Assembly: GCA_047972265.1 (NCBI GenBank)
Contig: JBKEAM010000073.1
Span: forward strand, 1-44,366
Length of the DNA: 44,366 nucleotides
Reading direction: 5' to 3'
Source: JAAYCI01 sp047972265
Lineage (GTDB): Bacteria; Bacillota; Clostridia; Oscillospirales; Ruminococcaceae
Made by a program: the position numbers and the translations under genes. Each line of letters starts with the position of its first letter. Within the stretch, counting starts at the first letter, position 1. Below are positions 16,358-24,170 of this stretch, one piece after another. The notes beneath the pieces are model-generated. The model did not search any database. It had not been told where the DNA came from and saw nothing but the letters and a program-made list of their open reading frames with translations.

Positions 16358-16386
16358 TTGACTATATTGCAAAAAAGAGATAATAT
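16358..16386 (+). promoter_or_regulatory. Promoter of the DUF6530-like gene
   Basis: -35 TTGACT (16358-16363), 17 bases, -10 TAATAT (16381-16386), so the start of transcription is near 16393, inside a cluster of TTTAGTAAA boxes. Confidence 0.65.
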
Positions 16387-16418
16387 TTAGTAAAGTAGTA
16401 ATTTACTAATTTAGTAAA
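16386..16418. promoter_or_regulatory. Operator cluster of TTTAGTAAA boxes
   Basis: TTTAGTAAA at 16386-16394 and 16410-16418, and the inverted form TTTACTAA at 16402-16409. The latter two form a 17-base palindrome with one central base. The cluster covers the transcription start and lies just ahead of the ribosome binding site, a classic repressor position. Confidence 0.65.
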
Positions 16419-16433
16419 TGCAAAGGAGAAATT

Positions 16434-16934
16434 ATGAAAATACCTACAACACTAAAACATAAACCGGTAATAACGGTAGAAAACTACGAAAATGTAGATG
16501 GACGGAATGCCTATAAGTCGGACGCAAAGGGTTTATCTTTGGGATTGGCCCAGTGGAATGATAGGGGAAAAGTAGATATTTCTGCCAAGGTGTGGCGCTA
16601 TACAGGAGAAAAATGGTCTCGCCAATCGGAAGAAATGCCAATGCATAGAGTAATCGACTTAGCCATTTTGGTTTGCCGCGGCAAGCAATACTTTGCAGAT
16701 GCCTACCGTTACCCAAAACTGTATGACGAAGCCCAGCCCCAAATAGACAGGATTGGCCTGCAAGGCGATGCCATGACGGTAGAGGTATGCACAGAGAACC
16801 CCATGTTGGACGAGGATATACAGCTTTTTGCAGATGCACTCTCTCGGGATGATGAAATGATGGCAGAGCGGCTGCATACACTGGCAAACATGCTAAACCA
16901 AATGGGGTACGGAACTCGCACAAAAAATGAATGA
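16434..16934 (+). CDS. Conserved hypothetical protein, DUF6530-like
   Basis: 166 soluble residues. It resembles, from memory, a small clostridial family labelled DUF6530, with the recognisable stretch YKSDAKGLSLGLAQWNDRGK followed by DISAKVWRYTGEKWSRQSEE and a PMHRVIDLAILVCRG helix. No function is known to me. There is no signal peptide or membrane segment. The C-terminal third is acidic and probably helical. The ATG at 16434 has AAAGGAG 6 bases upstream. It shares a transcript with the GIY-YIG-like gene 15 bases downstream, and both sit behind a promoter overlaid with a palindromic operator, so the pair looks inducible. Confidence 0.7.
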   Translation: MKIPTTLKHKPVITVENYENVDGRNAYKSDAKGLSLGLAQWNDRGKVDISAKVWRYTGEKWSRQSEEMPMHRVIDLAILVCRGKQYFADAYRYPKLYDEAQPQIDRIGLQGDAMTVEVCTENPMLDEDIQLFADALSRDDEMMAERLHTLANMLNQMGYGTRTKNE

Positions 16935-16949
16935 GCAGGAAAAGGGAAA

Positions 16950-17309
16950 ATGGACAAGCAAAGAAGAAAAGAACTGCAACAGCAGTATAAAGAGATGAAA
17001 ACCTATATGGGTGTTTTTAAAATAGAAAACACTCAAAACGGCAAAGTAGTGCTGGGTACCAGCCCAAACCTTAAAAACCAGTGGCTTACCCTGCGTATGC
17101 AACTGGATGGGGGGCGCTATTCCAACAAAGAAATACAGCAATACTGGAAAACTTTGGGTGAGGCTGCTTTTGCCTTTGAAGTAGTAGAACAGCAGGAAGT
17201 AAAAGAAGAAACCGATGTACCGTGGGAATTGAAAATGCTGCTAAAAAAATGGATGCAGGAATTGCAGCCCTATGAACCAAAGGGGTACCATAAAAAGCCG
17301 CAACAATAA
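16950..17309 (+). CDS. GIY-YIG-like small protein
   Basis: 119 residues beginning MDKQRRKELQQQYKEMKTYM. It resembles the short GIY-YIG nuclease-family proteins of Bacteroides and clostridia (DKxRRKELxxQYKxxKxxMGV start, then a VVLGTSPNLKN turn and an EAAFAFEVVEQQE strand). The classic GIY...YIG and the catalytic Arg/Glu pattern are weak, so nuclease activity is uncertain. The acidic, Lys/Trp-rich C-terminus is probably helical. The ATG follows AAAAGGGA and lies 15 bases after the preceding gene, implying co-transcription under the TTTAGTAAA operator. Confidence 0.65.
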   Translation: MDKQRRKELQQQYKEMKTYMGVFKIENTQNGKVVLGTSPNLKNQWLTLRMQLDGGRYSNKEIQQYWKTLGEAAFAFEVVEQQEVKEETDVPWELKMLLKKWMQELQPYEPKGYHKKPQQ

Positions 17310-17641
17310 AACAGGTAAAGCAATAAATAAGTTTGCGTGCAAACTATTTATAAAAAATAAAAGCAATGTGCAGTAATTAGGACACAGTGCTTTTGAGCAT
17401 AGGGACTACGCAAAAAATAAAAAGCTATTTTTAAAAAGATACGACAAGAAGCATTTTGCAAAGCCAATCAACCCGCAAGTTTTGTAAGGCGATGAAACTT
17501 AGGCAACCGATACAATTTTAAGATGTAAATAAAAGTGTTGTATATAATTTAAAAAAACAAAAAAAAATACCCCTGCCAAAGTATTTTCTTTGGCGGGGTA
17601 TTGCTGCAATGATGATATGTAGTTGTGACTTTATAAATTTG
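17310..17641. other. Convergent gap between the GIY-YIG-like gene and metH
   Basis: 332 AT-rich bases between converging genes. The only structure I can support is the metH terminator at 17558-17601. I see no gene between 17310 and 17557. Confidence 0.6.
17558..17601 (-). terminator. Terminator of the metF-metH operon
   Basis: Minus strand: ATACCCCGCCAAAG, loop AAAATA, CTTTGGCAGGGGTAT with one bulged base, then a run of T residues. It ends the three-gene methionine operon 40 bases after the metH stop. Confidence 0.88.
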
Positions 17642-20014
17642 TTATTGAGCGCTGCCCAAAACCTCTTTGGCAATATCTACCGATCTTTTTGCGTCTTTGG
17701 CATAATAATCGGCGCCTATTTTAAGGGCATATTCCTCGGTAAGCACCGCACCACCTACCATTACACGGCAGGGCAGGTTTTTGGCATGCAGGGCAGCAAT
17801 GGTAGCCTCCATAGCGGGCAGGGTAGTAGTCATTAAAGCCGAAAGCCCCACAAGGCGTGCGCCGCTTTCTTTTGTGGCTTGCACAACACGGTCGGGAGGC
17901 ACATCGCGGCCAAGGTCTATTACACGGTAGCCGTAGTTTTCTAAAAGAACCTTTACGATGTTTTTGCCTATGTCATGCACATCGCCGTGTACGGTGGCAA
18001 TTACAATGGGTTCCCCTTGGGGGGCGCTGCTGCCGTAATAAGCGCGTATTTCTTCAAAGGCGGCCTGTGCGGCACCGGCAGCGGCCAGTAGTTGAGGCAA
18101 AAATACAGTGCCAGCCTCAAAGCCACGGCCAATGGTATCCAGCGCGGGCATAAGGTAATTGTTTACAATGTCCATGGCCTCGGTATTGCCAGCCGTAAGC
18201 AGGGCACGGGCACCCGCACCGGCCTCGCTTTTTAGGCCTGCTTCAATGGCAACATCCAGCGGAATGCTGCCGCCGGACGGGGAGGGTGCAATTGGCTTTG
18301 CACCCTCTGCCGCAAAGCGGGAAACGTAATGGCGCGCGCCTTCGTCTGCCCCGGTTAGCATTTCAAAGGCGGCAACGGTATCCATCATACCCTGGCTGGC
18401 GGGGTTTAGTATGGGCAGGTCTAACCCGCAGTAAAAGGCAAGGTTTAAAAAAGTCTCGTTTGCAAGGGGGCGGTTGGGCAGGCCAAAGCTTACATTGCTT
18501 ACGCCCAGCAATGTTTTTAGGCCTAGCTTTTGCTTTACAAGGCTTACGGCGCGCAGGGTTTCGGCAGGGCCTTGTTCTCCTGCGCTGGCAGCCAGTGTAA
18601 GGCAGTCTATGTACACATCCTCTTTGGGTATACCGTACTGCAAAGCGGTGCGCAGTATTTTTTCTGCAATGGCAAGGCGCTCTTCGGCGCTTTCGGGTAT
18701 GCCGTGTTCATCCAGCGTAAGGCCAACCACCGCCGCGCCATATTGCTTGCAAAGGGGCAGTATGGTGTGCAGTTTTTCTTCTTCGCCGCTGGTAGAGTTT
18801 ACAAGGGGTTTGCCGTTGTAAACACGCAGGGCGGCTGCCAATGCCTTGGGGTTAGAACTGTCTAGGGTAAGGGGCAACCCGCTTACGGCCTGTACCGATT
18901 TTACCGCAAGGGGCAACAGCGTTACTTCGTCTACACCCGGCGCGCCCACGTTTACATCCAATAGGGCGGCACCAGCGCTTTCTTGCGCAACTGCCAAAGA
19001 TTGTATATAGGCAACATCGCCATCGGCAAGCGCAGCTTGCAGGCGTTTTTTGCCGGTGGGGTTAATGCGCTCGCCCACGGGGCAAATGCCCGTTACCTGC
19101 AATGCGTTTGTGCCGCTGCATAATACGCTGTGGGGGATATAAGGAGAGGCAGAAGGTACCTGATTTTTAAATTTTTGTACCAAAAGCTTAATTGTTTCTG
19201 GCGTGGTGCCGCAGCAGCCGCCTACGGCAGAGACACCCATAGTAAGGTAGGGCTGCATTTCTTCGCAAAATCCGGCAGGTTCTAACATATGCTGCCCGGT
19301 AAGTGGGTCTGGCAGGCCTGCGTTGGGTTTTATAAAAACAGGCAGGGGGCTTGCATTGCACAGCCGCTGTGCCATGGGCACTATGGCCGCAGGCCCTAAA
19401 GAACAGTTGATGCCAAGGGCAGAAGCACCCAGCGGTGCAAGCGAGGCAGCCATTGCCTCTACCGGCACGCCCGCAAAGGTGCGCCCGTTTTCTTCAAACG
19501 TCATCGAAATCATTACGGGCAGGCTGGTATGTTCTCGTGCAGCCAAAAGGCCTGCACGGCATTCGTACAGGTCTGTCATGGTTTCAAACAAAATAAGGTC
19601 TGCCCCGGCGGCTTCGCCTGCCGTTACAATCTCTGCAAACAGGGCATAGGCGTCTTCAAAGCTAAGGGTGCCTGCGGGTTCCAGCAGTTCTCCAAGGGGG
19701 CCAACATCCAGCGCAACACGGGCATTGGTACCGGCGCAGGCATTGCGGGCGCACTTTACAGCGGCGGTAACAACCGCCTGTAAGGTAAGGCCGCTGCCCG
19801 CCAGCTTTTTGCTGTTTGCCCCAAAGGTATTTGTGGCAATAATGTCGGCCCCGGCCTCTACATAGGCGCGGTGTACCGAGGTAAGCAGTTCCGGCTGCGA
19901 AAAAACAAGCTCTTCGGGGCGGGCACCTGCTTTTAGCCCTGCGTGTTGCAGCATGGTGCCCATGGCTCCATCCAATATTGTAAAACGGCCCGGCTCAAAT
20001 ATCGCTTTTTCCAC
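17642..20014 (-). CDS. metH: Cobalamin-dependent methionine synthase core (no activation domain)
   Basis: 790 residues. It transfers the methyl group of methyl-THF through cobalamin to homocysteine. Domains in order: homocysteine/zinc domain (1-300; ILDGAMGTMLQ, Zn ligands in GINCSLGP and the CC of VGGCCGTTPETI); pterin-binding TIM barrel (about 320-570; GERINPTGKK, LDVNVGAPGVDE, NSTSGEEEK, LGVSNVSFGLPNR); helical cap and B12 domain (about 590-790; the cobalt-ligand motif DVHDIGKNIV, then VGLSALMTTT, VMVGGAVLTEEYA). The C-terminal reactivation domain of E. coli MetH is absent and encoded by the gene just upstream. The start is GTG at 20014, giving a normal family N-terminus; the longer frame to 20107 would add 31 unrelated residues. 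It overlaps the upstream gene by 20 bases. Confidence 0.93.
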   Translation of the reverse strand: MEKAIFEPGRFTILDGAMGTMLQHAGLKAGARPEELVFSQPELLTSVHRAYVEAGADIIATNTFGANSKKLAGSGLTLQAVVTAAVKCARNACAGTNARVALDVGPLGELLEPAGTLSFEDAYALFAEIVTAGEAAGADLILFETMTDLYECRAGLLAAREHTSLPVMISMTFEENGRTFAGVPVEAMAASLAPLGASALGINCSLGPAAIVPMAQRLCNASPLPVFIKPNAGLPDPLTGQHMLEPAGFCEEMQPYLTMGVSAVGGCCGTTPETIKLLVQKFKNQVPSASPYIPHSVLCSGTNALQVTGICPVGERINPTGKKRLQAALADGDVAYIQSLAVAQESAGAALLDVNVGAPGVDEVTLLPLAVKSVQAVSGLPLTLDSSNPKALAAALRVYNGKPLVNSTSGEEEKLHTILPLCKQYGAAVVGLTLDEHGIPESAEERLAIAEKILRTALQYGIPKEDVYIDCLTLAASAGEQGPAETLRAVSLVKQKLGLKTLLGVSNVSFGLPNRPLANETFLNLAFYCGLDLPILNPASQGMMDTVAAFEMLTGADEGARHYVSRFAAEGAKPIAPSPSGGSIPLDVAIEAGLKSEAGAGARALLTAGNTEAMDIVNNYLMPALDTIGRGFEAGTVFLPQLLAAAGAAQAAFEEIRAYYGSSAPQGEPIVIATVHGDVHDIGKNIVKVLLENYGYRVIDLGRDVPPDRVVQATKESGARLVGLSALMTTTLPAMEATIAALHAKNLPCRVMVGGAVLTEEYALKIGADYYAKDAKRSVDIAKEVLGSAQ

Positions 20015-20681
20015 AGGGGGTTCCCGCCTTTCTTTTTTCGCAAGAGGAGTAAAGGGCACAGGTATCGCATCCCGCCAAATATCCCTGTACAGGATGGTTT
20101 GCCACACCCAGTATGGCGGTAATGCTTTTGCGCGGCAGTAAAATACCGCTTTCGCTTACCGAAAGGCCAATGGCGCGGGGGCCGTCCAGCAGGCGAACAA
20201 CCTCGGGCTGTATGGCAAGGGGCAGGTTGCCATACCCCGGAGAAAACCGCCCGGTAAGATATTTGTGTTGTTCTTGTATGCGCAGGCGCAACAGGCGCTC
20301 GGCTTCATCGGCATACTGGTCTGTAAGGGCAGAGGCGGCGGCATCCAGTAGGGCGGCCTGCTCCATATCGGCAGTTTCGGCCGCGCGTATTGCCTGTTCG
20401 GTTTGCTGGCCCAGTGTAATGCCCAAAAGGCAAAGAGCGTGGCAGCCGGTTAAATGTTTTTGAATGTCGCTGCCGGTAAGGCGTAGCGTGGTGCCCTGTA
20501 AAAGCAAAGAGTCATCTAAGGTGTAATAGGCAAAAGTCCAACGCGGAGTAACGGCCTGCTCTATTTTTTGGCAGGCCGTTTGTATGCCAAGCGCTGTGCG
20601 CTCATCTGGCGTATGGTTTTTGTAGCCCAGCAAATAGGTGGTTTCTTGTATGCTGGTTTGCAAAACAGTGGTAAATACCAT
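19995..20681 (-). CDS. Methionine synthase reactivation-domain protein
   Basis: 228 residues corresponding to the C-terminal activation domain of MetH as a separate polypeptide. It helps reduce and remethylate cob(II)alamin, with SAM as methyl donor. Visible are YLLGYKNHTPDERT at the start, a central HALCLLGITLGQQTEQAIRA, the SAM-binding RFSPGYGNLPLAIQPEVVRL, and the C-terminal LLPRKSITAILGV. The extreme C-terminus adds a Cys cluster (CDTCALYSSCEKRKAG, then one more Cys) typical of clostridial stand-alone versions and possibly a metal or Fe-S site. It lies 32 bases after metF and overlaps the metH start by 20 bases, so translation is probably coupled. Confidence 0.9.
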   Translation of the reverse strand: MVFTTVLQTSIQETTYLLGYKNHTPDERTALGIQTACQKIEQAVTPRWTFAYYTLDDSLLLQGTTLRLTGSDIQKHLTGCHALCLLGITLGQQTEQAIRAAETADMEQAALLDAAASALTDQYADEAERLLRLRIQEQHKYLTGRFSPGYGNLPLAIQPEVVRLLDGPRAIGLSVSESGILLPRKSITAILGVANHPVQGYLAGCDTCALYSSCEKRKAGTPCGKSDI

Positions 20682-20713
20682 ATGGCAACATTTCCTTGTT
20701 GTGGGGTAATTCT

Positions 20714-21580
20714 TTACAGTAAATCGGCGATTCCCTCGTATACGCGGGTGGCAACAGTGGGGTTATTCATGGCGTACAGGTGTATGCCGTCTACCCCAAA
20801 TTCAATCAGTTCGCGTATTTGGTTAATAGAATATTCCAGCCCCGCTTCGTAAAAAGAATCGGGGTCGGTAGAGTATTTGCTTACCATTTTTGTAAAGCCG
20901 GAGGGCAGGCTGGCAGAGGAAAGTGAAACCGTGCGCTGGATTTGCTCTTTGCGCACAATGGGCATAATACCCGCCTCTACAGGGCAGGCAATACCGCTTT
21001 TGCGAAGCAGGTTTAAAAAGCCAAAAAACTTGCTGTTATCAAAAAACAATTGAGAAACAAAATGGCCAGCACCCGCATCCAGTTTGTGCTGTAAATACTG
21101 AATGTCTGAGGTGAGGCTTGGGCTTTCGGGGTGCCCCTCGGGGTAGCAGGCCGCCGCGGTATAAAACCCGCCGTAAGATGAAATTTCTTCAATCAATTGG
21201 TTTGCATGGGTAAAATCTTTTCCGTTGTCAAAAGCGGGGTCTGGGTTGCGGTCTCCCCGCAGGGCCAAAATGTTTTCAATCCCGGTTTTACGCAGGGTAT
21301 CCAGCGCGGCCTGTACCTCTGTTTTAGATGAGCTGACACAGGTAAGGTGTGCCAGTGGCTCTACTTGCAGGGTATCTTTAAGGTATTGCGCAATTTGGGC
21401 GGTGTACTCTTTGGCGCCGTTGCCCCCGGCGCTGTATGTTACACTAATATAGTCTACCGGCAATTTGGCAAGCTGGTCCAGCGTGCCGTACACCGAAGAA
21501 ACATTGCTGGTGCGCTTTGGAGGGAAAACCTCTAGTGCAAAGGGGCATTTTTTTGTTTTAAAAAGCGAATCTAATCTCAT
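20714..21580 (-). CDS. metF: Methylenetetrahydrofolate reductase
   Basis: 288 residues, FAD-containing TIM barrel that reduces methylene-THF to methyl-THF, the substrate of the MetH encoded two genes downstream. Landmarks are FALEVFPPKRTSNV with the catalytic Glu, DYISVTYSAGGNGAK, LAHLTCVSSSK, ILALRGDRNPDP, GHFVSQLFFDNSKF, PVEAGIMPI and the C-terminal GVDGIHLYAMNNP. The ATG at 21580 was preferred to a start at 21628 because it fits the family and has AAGAGGTG upstream. It is first in the operon metF, reactivation protein, metH. I found no SAM-I or B12 riboswitch consensus in the leader. Confidence 0.94.
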   Translation of the reverse strand: MRLDSLFKTKKCPFALEVFPPKRTSNVSSVYGTLDQLAKLPVDYISVTYSAGGNGAKEYTAQIAQYLKDTLQVEPLAHLTCVSSSKTEVQAALDTLRKTGIENILALRGDRNPDPAFDNGKDFTHANQLIEEISSYGGFYTAAACYPEGHPESPSLTSDIQYLQHKLDAGAGHFVSQLFFDNSKFFGFLNLLRKSGIACPVEAGIMPIVRKEQIQRTVSLSSASLPSGFTKMVSKYSTDPDSFYEAGLEYSINQIRELIEFGVDGIHLYAMNNPTVATRVYEGIADLL

Positions 21581-22122
21581 GCTGCAACACCTCTTAAAAA
21601 GTATGGCCGATGCAAACGAAGCTGGCAAAAGCTTTTTAAACAGTGTTTAGTAACACAGAATGTAAAGCACGCCGGGCACCGTAATATTTGTACTATAGTA
21701 TACCTATATAAAGCGCTAAATGCAAAATATACAAAGGGCGTTATTATTCTTTTACTTTTCTTTTAAAAACAAAAAAGAAAAGCAGATATTTTTATTACTT
21801 TTTATTAAAAAAGACTGGGGTAATATTTTTAAAAAAAGACAAGCAAAGGTTTTTATACAAAGACAGTATTTTTTAAAACACAAAAAAACCACTATAAAGT
21901 ACGCTGTAAGATAAATAAATGGCAATAAGTGTTAAAAGCAGGGTTAACATTTATTTTGTGGGTAATTTTTTAAGTGTTAAAACAAAAAAAAAGCACATTG
22001 CAAAAAGCAAAAATTTCTTTTATTTACAGACGTTTTGTCATATAATTACATTTAACTATAAGAGCACTCTAAACATATAGCAGTAAAAAAAGAACAGTAA
22101 CAGAACTGGGGGACCCACAATT
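21581..22122. other. Divergent AT-rich gap between metF and the LytTR regulator
   Basis: 542 bases. The metF promoter is at 21697-21725. From 21740 to 22040 the DNA is extremely A-rich on the plus strand, with open frames of Lys/Phe-rich low complexity that I do not accept as genes. A TATAAT at 22041-22046 may serve the response regulator. CAGTAA occurs at 22081-22086 and 22095-22100. Confidence 0.5.
21697..21725 (-). promoter_or_regulatory. Promoter of the metF operon
   Basis: Minus strand -35 TTGCAT (21720-21725), 17 bases, -10 TATACT (21697-21702). Hexamers and spacing are the same as the AEC-purO promoter candidate. Confidence 0.6.
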
Positions 22123-22839
22123 ATGCATCAGGGAAATATCCATATTGCCCTTTGTGATGATGACTTAAAGCATCTTGCATACAGCAAGGAATGTTTGCTT
22201 GCCCTTGCCCAAAAACAAGGTGTCCATATAGAAATTTCGGAATATACCAGTGCAGATAAAATGATATTTGAGGTGGAAGATTTACCCCACTGGCCGGATA
22301 TCATTTATTTAGATATAAAAATGCCGGGTACCGATGGTGTAACCGCGGCGCATAAACTGCGTGAGCAGGGCTGCACCAGTGAAATTATATTTTTTACAAT
22401 TTCTAAAAACCATATTATAGAGGGATACGACGTAGAGGCGCTGCACTACATTATAAAAAAAGAAATTACCGAAGATAAATTTGAAGAAATATTTACCCGT
22501 GCAGTACAAAAGGTATTAAATAAAGAGCAGGAAAGCATTACCTTTTCTTGCGCAGGAGAAATTAGAACTGTTAAAATTAAGGACATTTTATACTTTGAAG
22601 TAAAGGACCATATTATTACGGTGTATTACGGAAAAGAAAACTTTGAGTTTTACACCACGATGGATAAAATTGAAAAAACCCTTTGGGGAAGAGGCTTTGT
22701 GCGTACACACAGGGCTTATTTGGTTGCCATTTCGGCAGTGGCAAGCATGGCCTCTAAGGATATTACCCTAAAAGATGGTACGCTTTTACCATTGGGGCGT
22801 GCGTATTCTGCCAAAGTAAGAGCCGAGATAAAAATATAA
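22123..22839 (+). CDS. LytTR-family response regulator (orphan)
   Basis: 238 residues, AgrA/VirR architecture. The receiver domain (about 5-125) has an acidic patch in ALCDDDLKH, phospho-acceptor Asp64 in YLDIKMPGTDG, a switch Thr in IIFFTISKNH, and a Lys in HYIIKKEI. The LytTR DNA-binding domain (about 140-236) shows VKIKDILYFEVKDH, the GFVRTHRAYLVAI core and LPLGRAYSAKVRAEI. Such regulators usually pair with a membrane histidine kinase sensing a peptide, but none lies nearby. Just downstream are an exported Ser-rich protein and a tiny membrane protein in the same direction, possible targets. The ATG has CTGGGGGACC upstream. Confidence 0.92.
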   Translation: MHQGNIHIALCDDDLKHLAYSKECLLALAQKQGVHIEISEYTSADKMIFEVEDLPHWPDIIYLDIKMPGTDGVTAAHKLREQGCTSEIIFFTISKNHIIEGYDVEALHYIIKKEITEDKFEEIFTRAVQKVLNKEQESITFSCAGEIRTVKIKDILYFEVKDHIITVYYGKENFEFYTTMDKIEKTLWGRGFVRTHRAYLVAISAVASMASKDITLKDGTLLPLGRAYSAKVRAEIKI

Positions 22840-22913
22840 TACCGCCCAAAAGTATATAAGCCAGATGCCGCAGCATATTGCGGTAAAATTTAAAAAAGAA
22901 AGGTGGCCAACGG

Positions 22914-23867
22914 TTGAAAAGTATCGCAAAAATTTTAGCACTTACCATGGCCTGCCTTGTGGTTGGTTTGTTTTGCGTTTCTGCATATGGAGCCCTGCCG
23001 CCCGCTGTTGGCCAGCAGGAAGAAATAAAGAATCTGAGTGTAAATGCTGTCACTTACAGAAAAGAAAACCACAAGGATACCAATAACACCACAAGGCCCT
23101 ATTACTGCATGCGCTCGTATGATGTGGCGGTAACAGCAGAAGAAATTAAATACTGGCAGGAGAATGGAAGCCTTGTAAGCCAGATTAGGTCTTTGGTTAA
23201 AGGTGATGTTGTTTTTTATAAAGATGCCTCAACGGTAATAATGGGGTTAGAGTATAGCGCAATAGATGTGGGAGCATTGTTAATTGCCGATACCTCTACA
23301 ATACAACCGAATGAATGCAAACCCTTTACAATTATTTTAAACGTGTTTGGGGCCGGATCAGAGGGAAGTCCTGATTATGACTCGGATGCGTGGATAGCGG
23401 CTGAGGTGTATGTAAAAGGAAGCTCGGGCCCTGCCTCTTCCAGTACAACTTCTTCGCCGTCCTCTACAACAAGTACGCCGGTTACGCCGTCATCGGTGCC
23501 GCAGTCGTCAGAGCCGCCCGTTGCAAGCAGCACCTCTTCTGCGGCAAGCAAGCCACAGGTTATGGCAACCTCCAGTTCATCTTCCTCCTCTTCTTCGCTG
23601 CCAGAATCGTCATCTCTGGAAGAATCTTCTGTAAGTGAAGAGCCCTCCTCTTTGCCAGCACAAGAAAGTACACAGCAATCGCAGGTAGTGGTACCGCCAA
23701 ACCCGGGGCAGGGTGGCAGCGGGGGATTGCCCCCGGCCACTACGGCAGTGTTGTACAGCACCAGTGGGGTTGCATCGGTGTTGTTTGCGGGCAGTTTGCT
23801 TGCAGACATTAGGGTTTTATTGTGGTATAGTGCCAAAGAAGCAAAAATGAAAACAAAAAAGGTATAG
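22914..23867 (+). CDS. Exported Ser-rich protein with C-terminal membrane anchor
   Basis: 317 residues, not a family I recognise. Residues 1-27 are a signal peptide (KSIAKILALTMACLVVGLFC). Residues about 28-165 form a compact ectodomain with MRSYDVAVTAEEIKYWQ, VFYKDASTVIMGLEY and CKPFTIILNVFG. Residues about 166-265 are a Ser/Thr/Pro/Glu-rich stalk including nine consecutive Ser. Then comes a Gly/Pro hinge (PPNPGQGGSGGLPPATT) and a C-terminal hydrophobic helix followed by a basic tail. The tail has the layout of a sortase signal, but LPPAT is not a proper LPXTG, so a plain membrane anchor is likelier. The start is TTG at 22914 with AAAGGTGG upstream, 74 bases after the LytTR gene. Confidence 0.75.
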   Translation: MKSIAKILALTMACLVVGLFCVSAYGALPPAVGQQEEIKNLSVNAVTYRKENHKDTNNTTRPYYCMRSYDVAVTAEEIKYWQENGSLVSQIRSLVKGDVVFYKDASTVIMGLEYSAIDVGALLIADTSTIQPNECKPFTIILNVFGAGSEGSPDYDSDAWIAAEVYVKGSSGPASSSTTSSPSSTTSTPVTPSSVPQSSEPPVASSTSSAASKPQVMATSSSSSSSSSLPESSSLEESSVSEEPSSLPAQESTQQSQVVVPPNPGQGGSGGLPPATTAVLYSTSGVASVLFAGSLLADIRVLLWYSAKEAKMKTKKV

Positions 23868-23871
23868 TGAA

Positions 23872-24057
23872 ATGACAGGGACACAATTGGTAGCACTATT
23901 GGTTTTGGTTGTTGTTGTGGCAGTAGGGGTACTACTTAAATATATTACAAGCAAAAAGCTTTCTTCTATAGACGGGCTTGGTTCGGTACGCAAAAAAGGA
24001 AAAAGCAAAGACAATGTAATTGCCAATTTTGGAGACGACGAAGACAAAAAGAAATGA
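23872..24057 (+). CDS. Small single-pass membrane protein, unknown
   Basis: 61 residues: one N-terminal hydrophobic helix (QLVALLVLVVVVAVGVLLKY) followed by a charged cytoplasmic tail that is first basic (KKLSS, VRKKGKSK) and ends acidic then basic (GDDEDKKK). It starts 4 bases after the preceding stop, so it is almost certainly translated from the same message, although the ribosome binding site is weak (AAGG). Its position suggests a partner of the Ser-rich membrane-anchored protein, inferred only from adjacency. The function is unknown. Confidence 0.6.
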   Translation: MTGTQLVALLVLVVVVAVGVLLKYITSKKLSSIDGLGSVRKKGKSKDNVIANFGDDEDKKK

Positions 24058-24136
24058 TTGCAAAATTTTCTTTTGCCATTTTATATATTTTACACGTTGT
24101 TTTTGCGGGTTTGTTATAAGCAGCGCGGGGCTGTTC

Positions 24137-24164
24137 TTGACAAACCAAAAGCAAGCAGTATAAT
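24137..24164 (+). promoter_or_regulatory. Perfect-consensus sigma-A promoter
   Basis: TTGACA (24137-24142), 16 bases, TATAAT (24159-24164): both hexamers match at all six positions. No coding start follows within reach; a terminator begins 24 bases after the -10. TAATGGTG, overlapping the -10 (24161-24168), is repeated at 24181-24188, exactly 20 bases on. Confidence 0.85.
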
Positions 24165-24170
24165 GGTGAC

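Noticed and set aside
21581..21696. Possible SAM-I or cobalamin riboswitch in the metF leader
   Set aside because: Neither the SAM-I core nor the B12 box is present when read on the minus strand.
21720..21914. Lys/Phe-rich open frame between metF and the LytTR gene
   Set aside because: Low-complexity A-rich DNA, no ribosome binding site; overlaps the metF promoter.
22081..22100. LytTR-type direct repeats (CAGTAA twice) before the response regulator
   Set aside because: Repeat spacing is 14 bases, whereas known LytTR sites are about 21 apart; too short and AT-biased to call.
23700..23867. LPXTG sortase signal at the C-terminus of the Ser-rich protein
   Set aside because: The motif reads LPPAT rather than LPxTG, although hinge, helix and basic tail are in the right order. 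A plain membrane anchor is simpler.
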